Source: an uncultured Pelagibacteraceae bacterium
Lineage (GTDB): Bacteria; Pseudomonadota; Alphaproteobacteria; Pelagibacterales; Pelagibacteraceae
Assembly: GCA_902570915.1 (NCBI GenBank)
Contig: CACGAB010000004.1
Location: forward strand, 1-64,000
DNA length: 64,000 nt
Direction: 5' to 3'
The notes beneath the pieces are model-generated. The model was not told the DNA's origin. It worked only from the letters and a program-made list of their open reading frames with translations, and ran no database searches. This document shows, in pieces, positions 56,299-63,961 of the stretch (within the stretch, counting starts at the first letter, position 1; each line of letters begins with the position of its first letter). Position numbers and translations under genes: made by a program.

Positions 56299-56414
56299 TT
56301 GCAAAAAATAAGGATGAGCGCTTAAGTCGGGCGCTTAGAAAAAATTTAAAAAAGAGAAAAACTTTTCAAAAAAAAATAAAAAGAAAACAAAATAATGTCG
56401 ATACAACCAGATAG
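56295..56414 (+). CDS. 39-residue basic protein upstream of dcd
   Basis: A short frame, [22 protein letters not shown] followed by a Lys/Gln-rich tail, given here by position 56295-56414. It begins in the preceding stop codon (ATGA) and its 3' end overlaps the dcd start by 20 bases. The [15 protein letters not shown] pattern recalls small RLxxALRxNLxxRK proteins seen beside murA in alphaproteobacteria. RNA or ribosome binding is possible from charge alone; no function is assigned. Confidence 0.68.
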   Translation: MIAKNKDERLSRALRKNLKKRKTFQKKIKRKQNNVDTTR

Positions 56415-56955
56415 TTGGATTAAAAAAATGTGTGAAGAGCATAATATGATTGAGCCATTTTTAGATCATCAAGTATCTGAAGGAAAAATATCTTACGGAC
56501 TGAGTAGTATGGGCTATGATGTAAGAATATCTGATGAATATAGGATATTCACAAATGTAAATAGCTCTTTAGTTGATCCAAAAAATTTTTCAGATGATAA
56601 CTTTATAGAAAGAAAAGGACCGTATTGTATTATTCCACCAAATTCATTTGTTTTAGCGAAAACCATTGAATACTTTAGAATACCAAAAGATGTGCTTTGT
56701 ATTTGTGTTGGTAAAAGTACATATGCGAGAACTGGAATAATATGTAATGTCACTCCTATTGAAAATGAATTCGAGGGTAATATTGTTATTGAGTTAAGTA
56801 ATACAACTCCTAACCCTGCAAAAATTTATTCAAATGAGGGTATAGCTCAATTTTTATTTTTCAAATCTGATACTCAGCCAGAAACAACTTATAAATCAAA
56901 AAATGGTAAATACCAGGGACAAACTACTATTCAGGTTGCTAAAATAAAAAAGTAA
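56395..56955 (+). CDS. dcd: dCTP deaminase
   Basis: A 186-residue trimeric dUTPase-fold enzyme. [13 protein letters not shown], the nucleotide-binding [21 protein letters not shown] and the active-site [15 protein letters not shown] (catalytic Glu) are visible, with GIAQFLFF later. It deaminates dCTP to dUTP for dTMP supply. It starts within the end of the small basic gene and ends 3 bases before murA, in a compact plus-strand run. Confidence 0.97.
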   Translation: MSIQPDSWIKKMCEEHNMIEPFLDHQVSEGKISYGLSSMGYDVRISDEYRIFTNVNSSLVDPKNFSDDNFIERKGPYCIIPPNSFVLAKTIEYFRIPKDVLCICVGKSTYARTGIICNVTPIENEFEGNIVIELSNTTPNPAKIYSNEGIAQFLFFKSDTQPETTYKSKNGKYQGQTTIQVAKIKK

Positions 56956-56958
56956 TTT

Positions 56959-58221
56959 ATGGATAAATTTCTGATAAATGGTCCTTGTAAAGTTAAGGGC
57001 AAAGTCTCAGTCTCAGGTTCAAAAAATGCATCTCTGCCAATTCTTGCTGCGACACTACTATTTGATAAGCCGGTAATTATTAAAAATTTACCAAGAGTTA
57101 AAGATATAAAGACTATGCTTATTTTGTTAAAATCTCTTGGATCTAAAATAATTTTATCTAAAGACAAAAAAACTGTAAAGATTATTAATAAAAAAAAGAT
57201 GAAAACTTTTGCAAGTTATTCGCTTGTAAAAACGATGAGAGGATCAATTTTAGTTTTAGGCCCATTGATTTCTAAATTTTATAAATCTAAAACTTCTTTA
57301 CCGGGAGGATGTTTAATAGGTGCTAGACCTGTTAATTATCATCTTTACGCGTTAAAAAAACTTGGTATGGATTATAAAATTAAAGATGGATATGTTTTAG
57401 GTAAAAGCAATGGAAGACTTAAAGGTAGTCTCATAAAGTTTCCTAAAATAAGCGTTGGGGCAACAGAAAATTCTATTATTGCAGCGTGTTTAGCTAAAGG
57501 CAAAACAGTTTTAAAAAATTGCGCTATAGAACCTGAGATAAAAGATCTCACAAATTTTTTAAATTCAGCAGGTGCAAATATTAGATGGTTTGGAAGAACT
57601 TGTAAAATTCTGGGTACTGAATCATTAAATCAAACTGAATATACAGTTATGGCTGATAGAATAGAAGCGGGCACTTTTTGTGTAGCTGCCGCTCTTACCA
57701 AAGGCAATCTTGAAATAAAAGATTTTAATCCTGATGTAATCAGAACAGAGCTTGAGTTATTAAGAAGAGCAGGAGCAAGAATTAGAATTGAAAGCAATAA
57801 GATAACAATAATTGGACCTGAAAAAATAAAACCTATTAAAAATATTAAAACAAGAGAATGGCCAGGTATAGCCACTGATATGCAATCACAGTTAATGGTC
57901 TTAATGTGTAAAGCAGATGGCAAAAGTTCAGTCACTGAAAATATTTTTGAAAATAGATTTCTTCACGTTGGAGAACTTCAAAGACTTGGTGCAAATATTC
58001 AAATTAAGAAAAATAAAGCTTTCATTAATGGAAATACAAAATTTATTGGTGCAGAGTTAATGTCCAGTGATTTAAGAGCATCAGTAGCGCTTGTTTTAGC
58101 GGCAATGATTTCAGATGGTAAATCCTATATTAATAGAATTTACCATTTAGATAGGGGATATGAAAATTTAGAGGGAAAACTGAAAAGAATTGGTGTTAAA
58201 ATTAAAAGAGTTAAAAAGTGA
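56959..58221 (+). CDS. murA: UDP-N-acetylglucosamine 1-carboxyvinyltransferase
   Basis: A 420-residue MurA. SGSKNASLPILAATLL near residue 13 carries the substrate-binding Lys-Asn, and SLPGGCLIGARPVNYHL near 115 keeps the catalytic Cys targeted by fosfomycin. RPVN and the MADRIEAGTFCVAAA region match the family. It commits UDP-GlcNAc to peptidoglycan. The 3' end overlaps the DUF2948 gene by 4 bases. Confidence 0.98.
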   Translation: MDKFLINGPCKVKGKVSVSGSKNASLPILAATLLFDKPVIIKNLPRVKDIKTMLILLKSLGSKIILSKDKKTVKIINKKKMKTFASYSLVKTMRGSILVLGPLISKFYKSKTSLPGGCLIGARPVNYHLYALKKLGMDYKIKDGYVLGKSNGRLKGSLIKFPKISVGATENSIIAACLAKGKTVLKNCAIEPEIKDLTNFLNSAGANIRWFGRTCKILGTESLNQTEYTVMADRIEAGTFCVAAALTKGNLEIKDFNPDVIRTELELLRRAGARIRIESNKITIIGPEKIKPIKNIKTREWPGIATDMQSQLMVLMCKADGKSSVTENIFENRFLHVGELQRLGANIQIKKNKAFINGNTKFIGAELMSSDLRASVALVLAAMISDGKSYINRIYHLDRGYENLEGKLKRIGVKIKRVKK

Positions 58222-58601
58222 AGAAGTATCTAGCAAAAATAATTGCAAACGATCAGGAGGGTTTACAAATGATTTCTGCATGCAGTTCAGGGGCAAAAGT
58301 AAAAATAGCTGATATCAAATATCTTTCCTCTAGTAAGGTTTTTTTGCTATCAATCGAGAGAACAGCAATTGAAACTGGTCAAAATCACGAGAAAATCAAT
58401 AGTATCTGCAGGTTTGATTTTGTAGATAAAGTAAGATCAAAAAATATTAATCAATTAAATAAAGATTTAGTCTTAGAATTAATTGGAATTGATTATTTGA
58501 AAAATAAAGATGATTATGAAATAAATCTTATTTTTAATAATAATTCTCATATTGTTTTGACCACAGAGACTATAGAGGCACGACTCGAGGATCAGAATTA
58601 A
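58218..58601 (+). CDS. DUF2948 family protein
   Basis: A 127-residue protein beginning KKYLAKIIANDQEGLQMISAC, with IADIKYLSSSKVFLLSIERTA and a C-terminal LTTETIEARLEDQ. It matches the DUF2948 family found between murA and hisD in alphaproteobacteria, as here. The function is unknown. It overlaps murA by 4 bases and ends 11 bases before hisD, so it is part of this run. No catalytic motif is evident. Confidence 0.85.
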   Translation: MKKYLAKIIANDQEGLQMISACSSGAKVKIADIKYLSSSKVFLLSIERTAIETGQNHEKINSICRFDFVDKVRSKNINQLNKDLVLELIGIDYLKNKDDYEINLIFNNNSHIVLTTETIEARLEDQN

Positions 58602-58612
58602 ATTAGATAGTT

Positions 58613-59899
58613 ATGAAAGTATTAATTAGCAAAAACAGAAACTTTGATAAAACTCTAGATAGCTTACTATACAAAAGAAGGAAAAAAATAATATCTAATA
58701 AAATATCAGTAACTAAAATAATTAATGATGTAAAAAGTAATGGTGATAAGGCTCTAATTAAATACGAAAAAAGATTTAATAAAAATAATAAAATTATTCC
58801 AAGTCCAAAACAAATTAACAAATCAATTATGTCTTTAGATTCCAAAGTTAGGAAAGCAATTGACATAGCATATAACAGAATTTATAAGTTTCATTCTCTA
58901 CAAAAATTTAAAAATATTTCATATACAGATAAATTTAAAAATAAACTCGAGTATAAATATTTACCAATAGATTCAGTTGCTATTTATGTACCTGGTTCAA
59001 CCGCATCTTACCCCTCAAGTGTTTTGATGAACGCTATTCCAGCCATGGTTGCAGGTGTTAAGAGAGTTGTCATGATTAATCCTGGCTATAAAGGTAATCA
59101 AAACCCTGCAGTATTATATGCAGCAAAAAAGTGCAGGATAAAAGAGATTTACTCTATAGGGGGTCCATCAGCAATCGCTGCAGTTTCCTATGGTACAAAA
59201 AAAATTAAAAAAGTTGATAAAATTGTTGGACCAGGAAATTCATATGTTGCAGCTGCAAAGAAAGAGGTTTTTGGAGATGTAGGAATTGAAGGTATGACAG
59301 CAGGACCATCTGAAATAACGATTGTTTGTGATAAATATTCAAATCCTGAATGGATAGCTAGTGACTTAATAGGCCAAGCAGAACATGATCCTCTAGCGCA
59401 ATGTATTTTAATTTCAAAAGATAAAAATTTGATTAATAAAGTTCAGATAGAAATTGCAAAGCAATTAAAAAGTATTCCAAGAGGATCTGTTGCAAAAAAA
59501 AGTTTAAAGAGTAATGGCATTTTAATGTATGTATCTAAGGATAATAAAATAATTGATATTGTAAATAAAATTGCGCCTGAGCATCTAGAGCTTAATGTTA
59601 AGAATTATAAATCGGTTGTTTCAAAAATTAAAAATTCTGGATCAATATGTCTTGGAAAATATGCTGTTATGGCAATGACAGATTATAATGTTGGTTCAAA
59701 CCATATATTACCGACTAATGGTTCAGCGAAATATTCAAGTGGGATAAGTGTAAATGAATTTTTTAAAAGAATTTCTTATATAAACATATCAAAAAAGGGG
59801 ATTGAAAGTCTTGGGCCATCGGTTATAACTCTTGCAAACTATGAGGGGTTAGAGGGTCATGCTCAATCCATCATAAAAAGAATTAAAAACAAGGAGTAA
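58613..59899 (+). CDS. hisD: histidinol dehydrogenase
   Basis: A 428-residue HisD of usual length. YVPGSTASYPSSVLMNAIPA near residue 123, VGPGNSYVAAAKKEVFG near 205, and SDLIGQAEHDPLAQCIL near 257 carry the substrate and zinc sites; SNHILPTNGSAKYSSG near 363 carries another His. It performs the last two oxidations of histidine synthesis. infA follows after 6 bases. Confidence 0.97.
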   Translation: MKVLISKNRNFDKTLDSLLYKRRKKIISNKISVTKIINDVKSNGDKALIKYEKRFNKNNKIIPSPKQINKSIMSLDSKVRKAIDIAYNRIYKFHSLQKFKNISYTDKFKNKLEYKYLPIDSVAIYVPGSTASYPSSVLMNAIPAMVAGVKRVVMINPGYKGNQNPAVLYAAKKCRIKEIYSIGGPSAIAAVSYGTKKIKKVDKIVGPGNSYVAAAKKEVFGDVGIEGMTAGPSEITIVCDKYSNPEWIASDLIGQAEHDPLAQCILISKDKNLINKVQIEIAKQLKSIPRGSVAKKSLKSNGILMYVSKDNKIIDIVNKIAPEHLELNVKNYKSVVSKIKNSGSICLGKYAVMAMTDYNVGSNHILPTNGSAKYSSGISVNEFFKRISYINISKKGIESLGPSVITLANYEGLEGHAQSIIKRIKNKE

Positions 59900-59905
59900 A
59901 TAAAT

Positions 59906-60121
59906 TTGTCAAAACAAGATCTACTTGAATTCAAAGGTAAAGTTACAGATTTATTACCTAATGCAATGTTTAGAGTACAACTAGAAAATGGTCATACTGT
60001 TACAGCTCACACTGCTGGGAAATTAAGAAAAAACAGAATCAGAGTTTTGCAAGGTGATAATGTTACAGTTGAAATGACACCTTATGATCTCACTAAAGGT
60101 AGAATAATCTTTAGAGGATAA
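59906..60121 (+). CDS. infA: translation initiation factor IF-1 (TTG start)
   Basis: A 71-residue S1-like OB-fold protein. [20 protein letters not shown] and the [20 protein letters not shown] strand pair are IF-1 hallmarks. It occupies the ribosomal A site during initiation. The start codon is TTG at 59906, supported by an AAGGAG ribosome binding site at 59891-59896 (9-base spacing) and by the standard N terminus. It lies 6 bases after hisD and 6 before tRNA-Phe. Confidence 0.97.
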   Translation: MSKQDLLEFKGKVTDLLPNAMFRVQLENGHTVTAHTAGKLRKNRIRVLQGDNVTVEMTPYDLTKGRIIFRG

Positions 60122-60127
60122 TTTTAA

Positions 60128-60202
60128 GGCTGAGTAGCTCAGGAGTAGAGCAGAGCCCTGAAAAGGCTTGTGTCGGAGGTGCGAATCCTTCCTCAGCCAC
60201 CA
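60128..60202 (+). tRNA. tRNA-Phe (anticodon GAA)
   Basis: A 75-base cloverleaf. The acceptor GGCTGAG pairs with CTCAGCC, with discriminator A and encoded CCA. The D-arm is GCTCAGGAGTAGAGC. The anticodon stem GAGCC/GGCTT has loop CTGAAAA, giving GAA for UUC/UUU. It starts 6 bases after the infA stop. Confidence 0.97.
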
Positions 60203-60205
60203 CCA

Positions 60206-60224
60206 CAAGATTTCATCTTGAAAT
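60206..60224 (+). promoter_or_regulatory. overlapping alternative hairpins before the cold-shock gene
   Basis: CAAGAT-TTC-ATCTTG (60206-60220) and ATTTCA-TCT-TGAAAT (60210-60224) are both perfect 6-bp stems with 3-base loops, and share bases so only one can form. No T-run follows. They lie between tRNA-Phe and the cold-shock gene, about 60 bases before its start, and could be part of its leader or a tRNA 3' processing signal. Confidence 0.35.
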
Positions 60225-60282
60225 TACCCCAAAACAAATTATTTTCTTAATATAATAATTAATAAAAGGACTAAGAAATAAG

Positions 60283-60495
60283 ATGAGCACAATACAAGGT
60301 AAAGTAAAGTGGTTTAATGGTAAAAAAGGTTATGGTTTTATCGAAAGAGATGACAAAGAAAAAGATGCTTTTGTTCATGCATCAGCAGTAAAAGCAGCTG
60401 GAATGCGATTTTTGAATGAAGGTGATAAAATAGAATTTACCCTAGAGGATGGACCAAAAGGTCCTTCAGCAGTAAACCTAAAAAAATTAGATTAA
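60283..60495 (+). CDS. cold-shock protein (CspA family)
   Basis: A 70-residue cold-shock domain protein. [19 protein letters not shown] holds RNP-1 (KGYGFIE) and [10 protein letters not shown] holds RNP-2. It binds single-stranded RNA/DNA as an RNA chaperone. The length is typical. AAAGGA at 60267-60272 is a plausible ribosome binding site. A strong terminator follows 15 bases after the stop, so it is probably a single-gene unit. Confidence 0.96.
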   Translation: MSTIQGKVKWFNGKKGYGFIERDDKEKDAFVHASAVKAAGMRFLNEGDKIEFTLEDGPKGPSAVNLKKLD

Positions 60496-60510
60496 TCATT
60501 AAATTTATAT

Positions 60511-60556
60511 AAAGGACGTTTTTCTTTAAAAGAAAATTTATGTCCTTTTTCTTTTT
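60511..60556 (+). terminator. Rho-independent terminator of the cold-shock gene
   Basis: AAAGGAC at 60511-60517 pairs with GTCCTTT at 60542-60548. Inside it TTTTCTTT/AAAGAAAA extends the stem, and TTTCTTTTT follows. The position just after the cold-shock gene fits. Confidence 0.88.
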
Positions 60557-60595
60557 AAGGTTGCATTATAAAATTATTTGTCTAAAAAGCATTTA

Positions 60596-60697
60596 ATGAA
60601 AAAATATGAGTTAATCAATTGGACTAACTACGCTACTTTAAGAATGTCTCTTAAAGGAAACGAAATAGTTGTGCATACTCATATCCATGCTGGCTAA
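60596..60697 (+). CDS. possible 33-residue His-containing leader peptide
   Basis: A short frame beginning MKKYELINWTNYATLR and ending VVHTHIHAG, with His codons at residues 27, 29 and 31. Its stop codon sits in the loop of a terminator-like hairpin, and the downstream genes are tRNA-His, hisS, hisZ and hisG. That geometry resembles an amino-acid attenuator leader. No strong ribosome binding site is seen; a TATAAA at 60567-60572 could be a -10 but has no good -35. A perfect hairpin CTTTAAGA/TCTTAAAG lies inside at 60636-60656. A chance frame or gene remnant is the alternative. Confidence 0.42.
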   Translation: MKKYELINWTNYATLRMSLKGNEIVVHTHIHAG

Positions 60698-60709
60698 AGC
60701 TAGCATTTT
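60687..60709 (+). terminator. terminator-like hairpin before tRNA-His
   Basis: ATGCTGGC at 60687-60694, loop TAAA, and GCTAGCAT at 60699-60706 form an 8-bp stem with one G-U, followed by TTTT. The 5' arm overlaps the last His codon of the upstream frame. It may end transcripts before tRNA-His-hisS or act as an attenuator. The T-run is short. Confidence 0.6.
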
Positions 60710-60765
60710 ACTATTTAATAATAATTTTAAATCCACACAAAATAAGATAAAAACAAAGAGGATAA

Positions 60766-60840
60766 GCCCGGGTGGTGTAATGGTTAGCACGGAAGTTTGT
60801 GGAACTTTAAGTTTGAGTTCGACTCTCAGCCCGGGTACCA
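60766..60840 (+). tRNA. tRNA-His (anticodon GTG), no encoded G-1, A73
   Basis: A 75-base cloverleaf. The acceptor GCCCGGG pairs with CCCGGGT (G1-U72 wobble), with discriminator A73 and encoded CCA. The D-arm is GTGT...GCAC. The anticodon stem GAAGT/ACTTT has loop TTGTGGA, giving GTG. The base before G1 is A, so the universal G-1 is not encoded and C73 is replaced by A73. hisS starts 4 bases after the CCA. Confidence 0.95.
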
Positions 60841-60844
60841 AAAA

Positions 60845-62242
60845 ATGAACAAAGATAATAAATTAATTCCTGGTTTACCATCAGGATTCGAAGATAGATG
60901 GAATAAAAAATTATTTCTCAAAAAAAAACTTTTAAAAGTTATTGAGAAGAATTTTATAAAATATGGATTTGATCCATTAGAAACCCCGTCATTTGAAATT
61001 GCAGAAAATATTGGATCCTTTCTTGCAGAGGATGATAGTAATCCTATGTCTGATGTTTTCTCTTTTGATGATGGCGGAAAAAATATTACTTTGAGATATG
61101 ATCTCTCTAGTCCATTGGCCAGATTTGTTGCACAAAACAATCAAGAACTTCCCTCAATATTTAAAAGATATGCTATTCAAAATGTATTTAGAAATGAAAA
61201 GTCTGGCAATGCTCGTTTTAGAGAATTTACACAGGCAGATTGTGATATTGTAGGCAACGTCAATTCAGCTCAAGCAAATGCCGAATTATGCAATCTTGTT
61301 GCAAGCACATTGATTGAATGTGGTTTAAACAAAAATCAGTTTACTATTAATGTTAGTAATAGAAAAATTGTTCAAGGCTTAATTGAGGACCTTAAAATTC
61401 CAGAAAATAAAAAAATCAAAGTAATGAGAGCGATCGATAAACTAGATAAACCTGACTTCGGATTTAAGGGAGTAGAGGAATTATTAAAAAAAGAGAGAAA
61501 AGATAAAAGTGGAGCTATTACAAAAGGAGCTAATTTAAGTAATGATCAAACTTCAAAAATTTTAGATTTTTTAAAGATTAGGGATTTAAAGGAATTAAAA
61601 CAAAATTTTAAAAACCCTCTTACTCAAGAGGGAATTAAAGAACTAGAGGAATTTTTTGAAATTTTAACTTTCGGATCTTATTTTGATCAAGTTAAAACCA
61701 ATTTTACAATTGTTAGAGGTCTTGATTATTATGATGGTTTTTGTGTTGAAACAAATTTAAATTTTAAAGCAAAAAATAACAAAGGTAAAGAAGTTGATAT
61801 TGGAAGCATTTGCTCAGGTGGACAATACGATAAATTAATTTCTAGATTTAAAGGTGTAGATATTCCCGGTACTGGCATAAGTATTGGTGTTGATAGATTG
61901 CTATTTGCGATGATACAATTAGATCAGATAGAAATCGATGAACAAAAGCCGGTAATTGTATGTGTGATGGATGAAAAATATTTACCAAATTATTATGAGA
62001 TTTTAGATAATTTGAGAAAAAATAACATTAATTCAGAAATATTTTTAGACAGTAAAAAAAATCTTGGCAAGCAACTGACTTATGCAAATAAAAGGGGATG
62101 TTCAATTGCAGTAATTTGCGGAGAAAATGAGTTTAAAGAAAATAAAGTAACATTAAAAAATTTACTTGGCGTTAAAGGTGAAAATAATCAAAAATCGTTT
62201 CCAAAAGAAAATTTAATTGATGAAATCAAAAAATTTATCTGA
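60845..62242 (+). CDS. hisS: histidyl-tRNA synthetase
   Basis: A 465-residue class II synthetase. Motif 2 reads FRNEKSGNARFREFTQADCD near residue 118, and the His-specific loops are TIVRGLDYYDGFCVE near 305 and GGQYDKLISRFKG near 335; motif 3 is GTGISIGVDRLLF. It follows tRNA-His by 4 bases with ATG 60845 and no ribosome binding site; the frame could extend upstream only through the tRNA gene. hisZ overlaps its 3' end. In this lineage HisRS must recognise a tRNA-His without G-1. Confidence 0.97.
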   Translation: MNKDNKLIPGLPSGFEDRWNKKLFLKKKLLKVIEKNFIKYGFDPLETPSFEIAENIGSFLAEDDSNPMSDVFSFDDGGKNITLRYDLSSPLARFVAQNNQELPSIFKRYAIQNVFRNEKSGNARFREFTQADCDIVGNVNSAQANAELCNLVASTLIECGLNKNQFTINVSNRKIVQGLIEDLKIPENKKIKVMRAIDKLDKPDFGFKGVEELLKKERKDKSGAITKGANLSNDQTSKILDFLKIRDLKELKQNFKNPLTQEGIKELEEFFEILTFGSYFDQVKTNFTIVRGLDYYDGFCVETNLNFKAKNNKGKEVDIGSICSGGQYDKLISRFKGVDIPGTGISIGVDRLLFAMIQLDQIEIDEQKPVIVCVMDEKYLPNYYEILDNLRKNNINSEIFLDSKKNLGKQLTYANKRGCSIAVICGENEFKENKVTLKNLLGVKGENNQKSFPKENLIDEIKKFI

Positions 62243-63272
62243 AAAAATTCTTAGATCGGTAAAATCTAAAGGATTTAAGTATATCGAATTACCTTCTGTG
62301 ATTGAGACAAATCACATAGTGCAGCGGTCAGGTGAGAGTTTTAGGAAATTTATTTTTTCATTTATAGACCAAACAGGTAATGAACTATGTTTAAGACCAG
62401 ATTTAACAATAGCTTCTTGCCTTAGATATTTGGAAAATAGTCTTAAGGGTAAAGAAAAAATATTTTACAGTGGTCAAGCTTACAGAAAATCTCAAAATAA
62501 GAAAGACTCAATAATTAGAAATCAAGTTGGTTTTGAGATCATAGGATCTCAAGATGAAAAAAATGATGATAAAGAAATAATAAATACCTCAATAAAATCA
62601 CTTAAAAGTTTTAATTATTCATCAGGCATACTTACAGTTGGTAATGTAGAAATTTTTAATCTTTTAATTTCTAAATTAGACATTCCCAAAAGATGGAAGT
62701 TGAGACTATCAAGGCATTTTTGGAGAGAAGATTATTTTAATGATTTACTAAAAAGATTAGAAACAAATTCTGATGTAGACCCAACAATTGTTGAAGTTGA
62801 TAAAAAACGTTATTTGAAAATGTTGAAAGTTAATCAATCATCTGTTGTTGCGGGTAGGACCATGAAAGAAATTTTAGAAAGATTTAATAAAAAGATTAAG
62901 GACCCAAGAAGAACAAGCAGGGGAAAAAATGTTTCAAAAATTATTAAAGAATTTTTAAAAATTAAATGTCCGATTAATAAAGCTGCGAATAAGTTGAATA
63001 AATTTTTTAAGAAAAACAAAATAAATCTTATTGTTGATCAGAAATACTTCCCAATTTCAAAAAATAGAATATCTAAATTGAATGTAGTTTTCTCCACAGC
63101 ATTTGGTAGGCAACTGGAATATTACACGGGAATGGTTTTTAAAATTGACATTAAATCAAAGTCAAAGATAACTAATTGTTGTAATGGTGGCCGTTATGAC
63201 AAACTAATTTCTGATCTTGGTTCAAAAAAACAAATACCAGCAGTTGGAGCTGCGCTTAATCTTAATTATTAG
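62220..63272 (+). CDS. hisZ: ATP phosphoribosyltransferase regulatory subunit HisZ
   Basis: A 350-residue HisRS paralogue without an anticodon domain. YIELPSVIETNHIVQRSGE, LCLRPDLTIASCLRYL (motif 2-like region), IFYSGQAYRK and CNGGRYDKLISDLG mark it. It activates and regulates the short form of HisG. I chose ATG 62220 rather than a TTG one codon earlier. It overlaps hisS by 23 bases and runs to the hisG start, so the three genes form one operon. Confidence 0.93.
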   Translation: MKSKNLSEKILRSVKSKGFKYIELPSVIETNHIVQRSGESFRKFIFSFIDQTGNELCLRPDLTIASCLRYLENSLKGKEKIFYSGQAYRKSQNKKDSIIRNQVGFEIIGSQDEKNDDKEIINTSIKSLKSFNYSSGILTVGNVEIFNLLISKLDIPKRWKLRLSRHFWREDYFNDLLKRLETNSDVDPTIVEVDKKRYLKMLKVNQSSVVAGRTMKEILERFNKKIKDPRRTSRGKNVSKIIKEFLKIKCPINKAANKLNKFFKKNKINLIVDQKYFPISKNRISKLNVVFSTAFGRQLEYYTGMVFKIDIKSKSKITNCCNGGRYDKLISDLGSKKQIPAVGAALNLNY

Positions 63273-63274
63273 TG

Positions 63275-63961
63275 ATGAGTAATTTTATAAATATAGGAAT
63301 ACCTAGCAAGGGAAGATTAAAAAAAGATGTTTTAAAAATTTTTTATAAAAAAAAGTTAAAGCTTATTTCTGAACGAGGAGAAAGAGATTTGATTGGATCA
63401 ATTAAAAATAAATCAAATATCAAGATTCTATATTTACATGCAAGAGAAATTCTTGAAAGATTAGGTGATGGCTCTTTAGATATTGGATTTTCTGGTTTTG
63501 ATTTATTTAAAGAAAGTGCTGTTAATACTCAGCATAAAATAAATATAATATCAAAGCTAAATTTTGGAAATGCAGATTTGGTTGTTGCAATCCCTGATCC
63601 TTGGATTGATGTTCAAACCATAGCAGACTTAGAGGAAATCGCTTTTGAATTTAGAGATAAAAAGAAAAAAAGATTGAGAGTTGCGACCAAGTACCCAAAT
63701 TTAACTAGAGATTTTTTATTTTCTAAAGGTGTTACCCAATTTAAATTAGTTGATAGTTTGGGAGCAACAGAGGCATACCCTTTTACTGGTTCAGCTGAAT
63801 TAATTACTGATATTACTTCAACAGGTGAAACACTAAAGGCAAATAATTTGCGTGTTTTGAAGGATGGAAAAATATTAAAATCTCAAGCTTGTATCTTTAC
63901 ATCTAAAAAAAATAATAAGAAAAAAGGATTAAAAAACCTGGTAAGACTACTTTCTAAGTAA
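63275..63961 (+). CDS. hisG: ATP phosphoribosyltransferase (short form)
   Basis: A 228-residue short-form HisG without the C-terminal regulatory domain, which explains the need for HisZ. IGIPSKGRLKKDVLKIF opens it, and DIGFSGFDLFKESAVN and the PRPP loop region LVDSLGATEAYPFTGSAELI with TSTGETLKANNL are visible. It catalyses the first step of histidine synthesis. I chose ATG 63275; a GTG at 63272 is one codon upstream. The 39 bases after it to the window end hold nothing I can support. Confidence 0.94.
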   Translation: MSNFINIGIPSKGRLKKDVLKIFYKKKLKLISERGERDLIGSIKNKSNIKILYLHAREILERLGDGSLDIGFSGFDLFKESAVNTQHKINIISKLNFGNADLVVAIPDPWIDVQTIADLEEIAFEFRDKKKKRLRVATKYPNLTRDFLFSKGVTQFKLVDSLGATEAYPFTGSAELITDITSTGETLKANNLRVLKDGKILKSQACIFTSKKNNKKKGLKNLVRLLSK

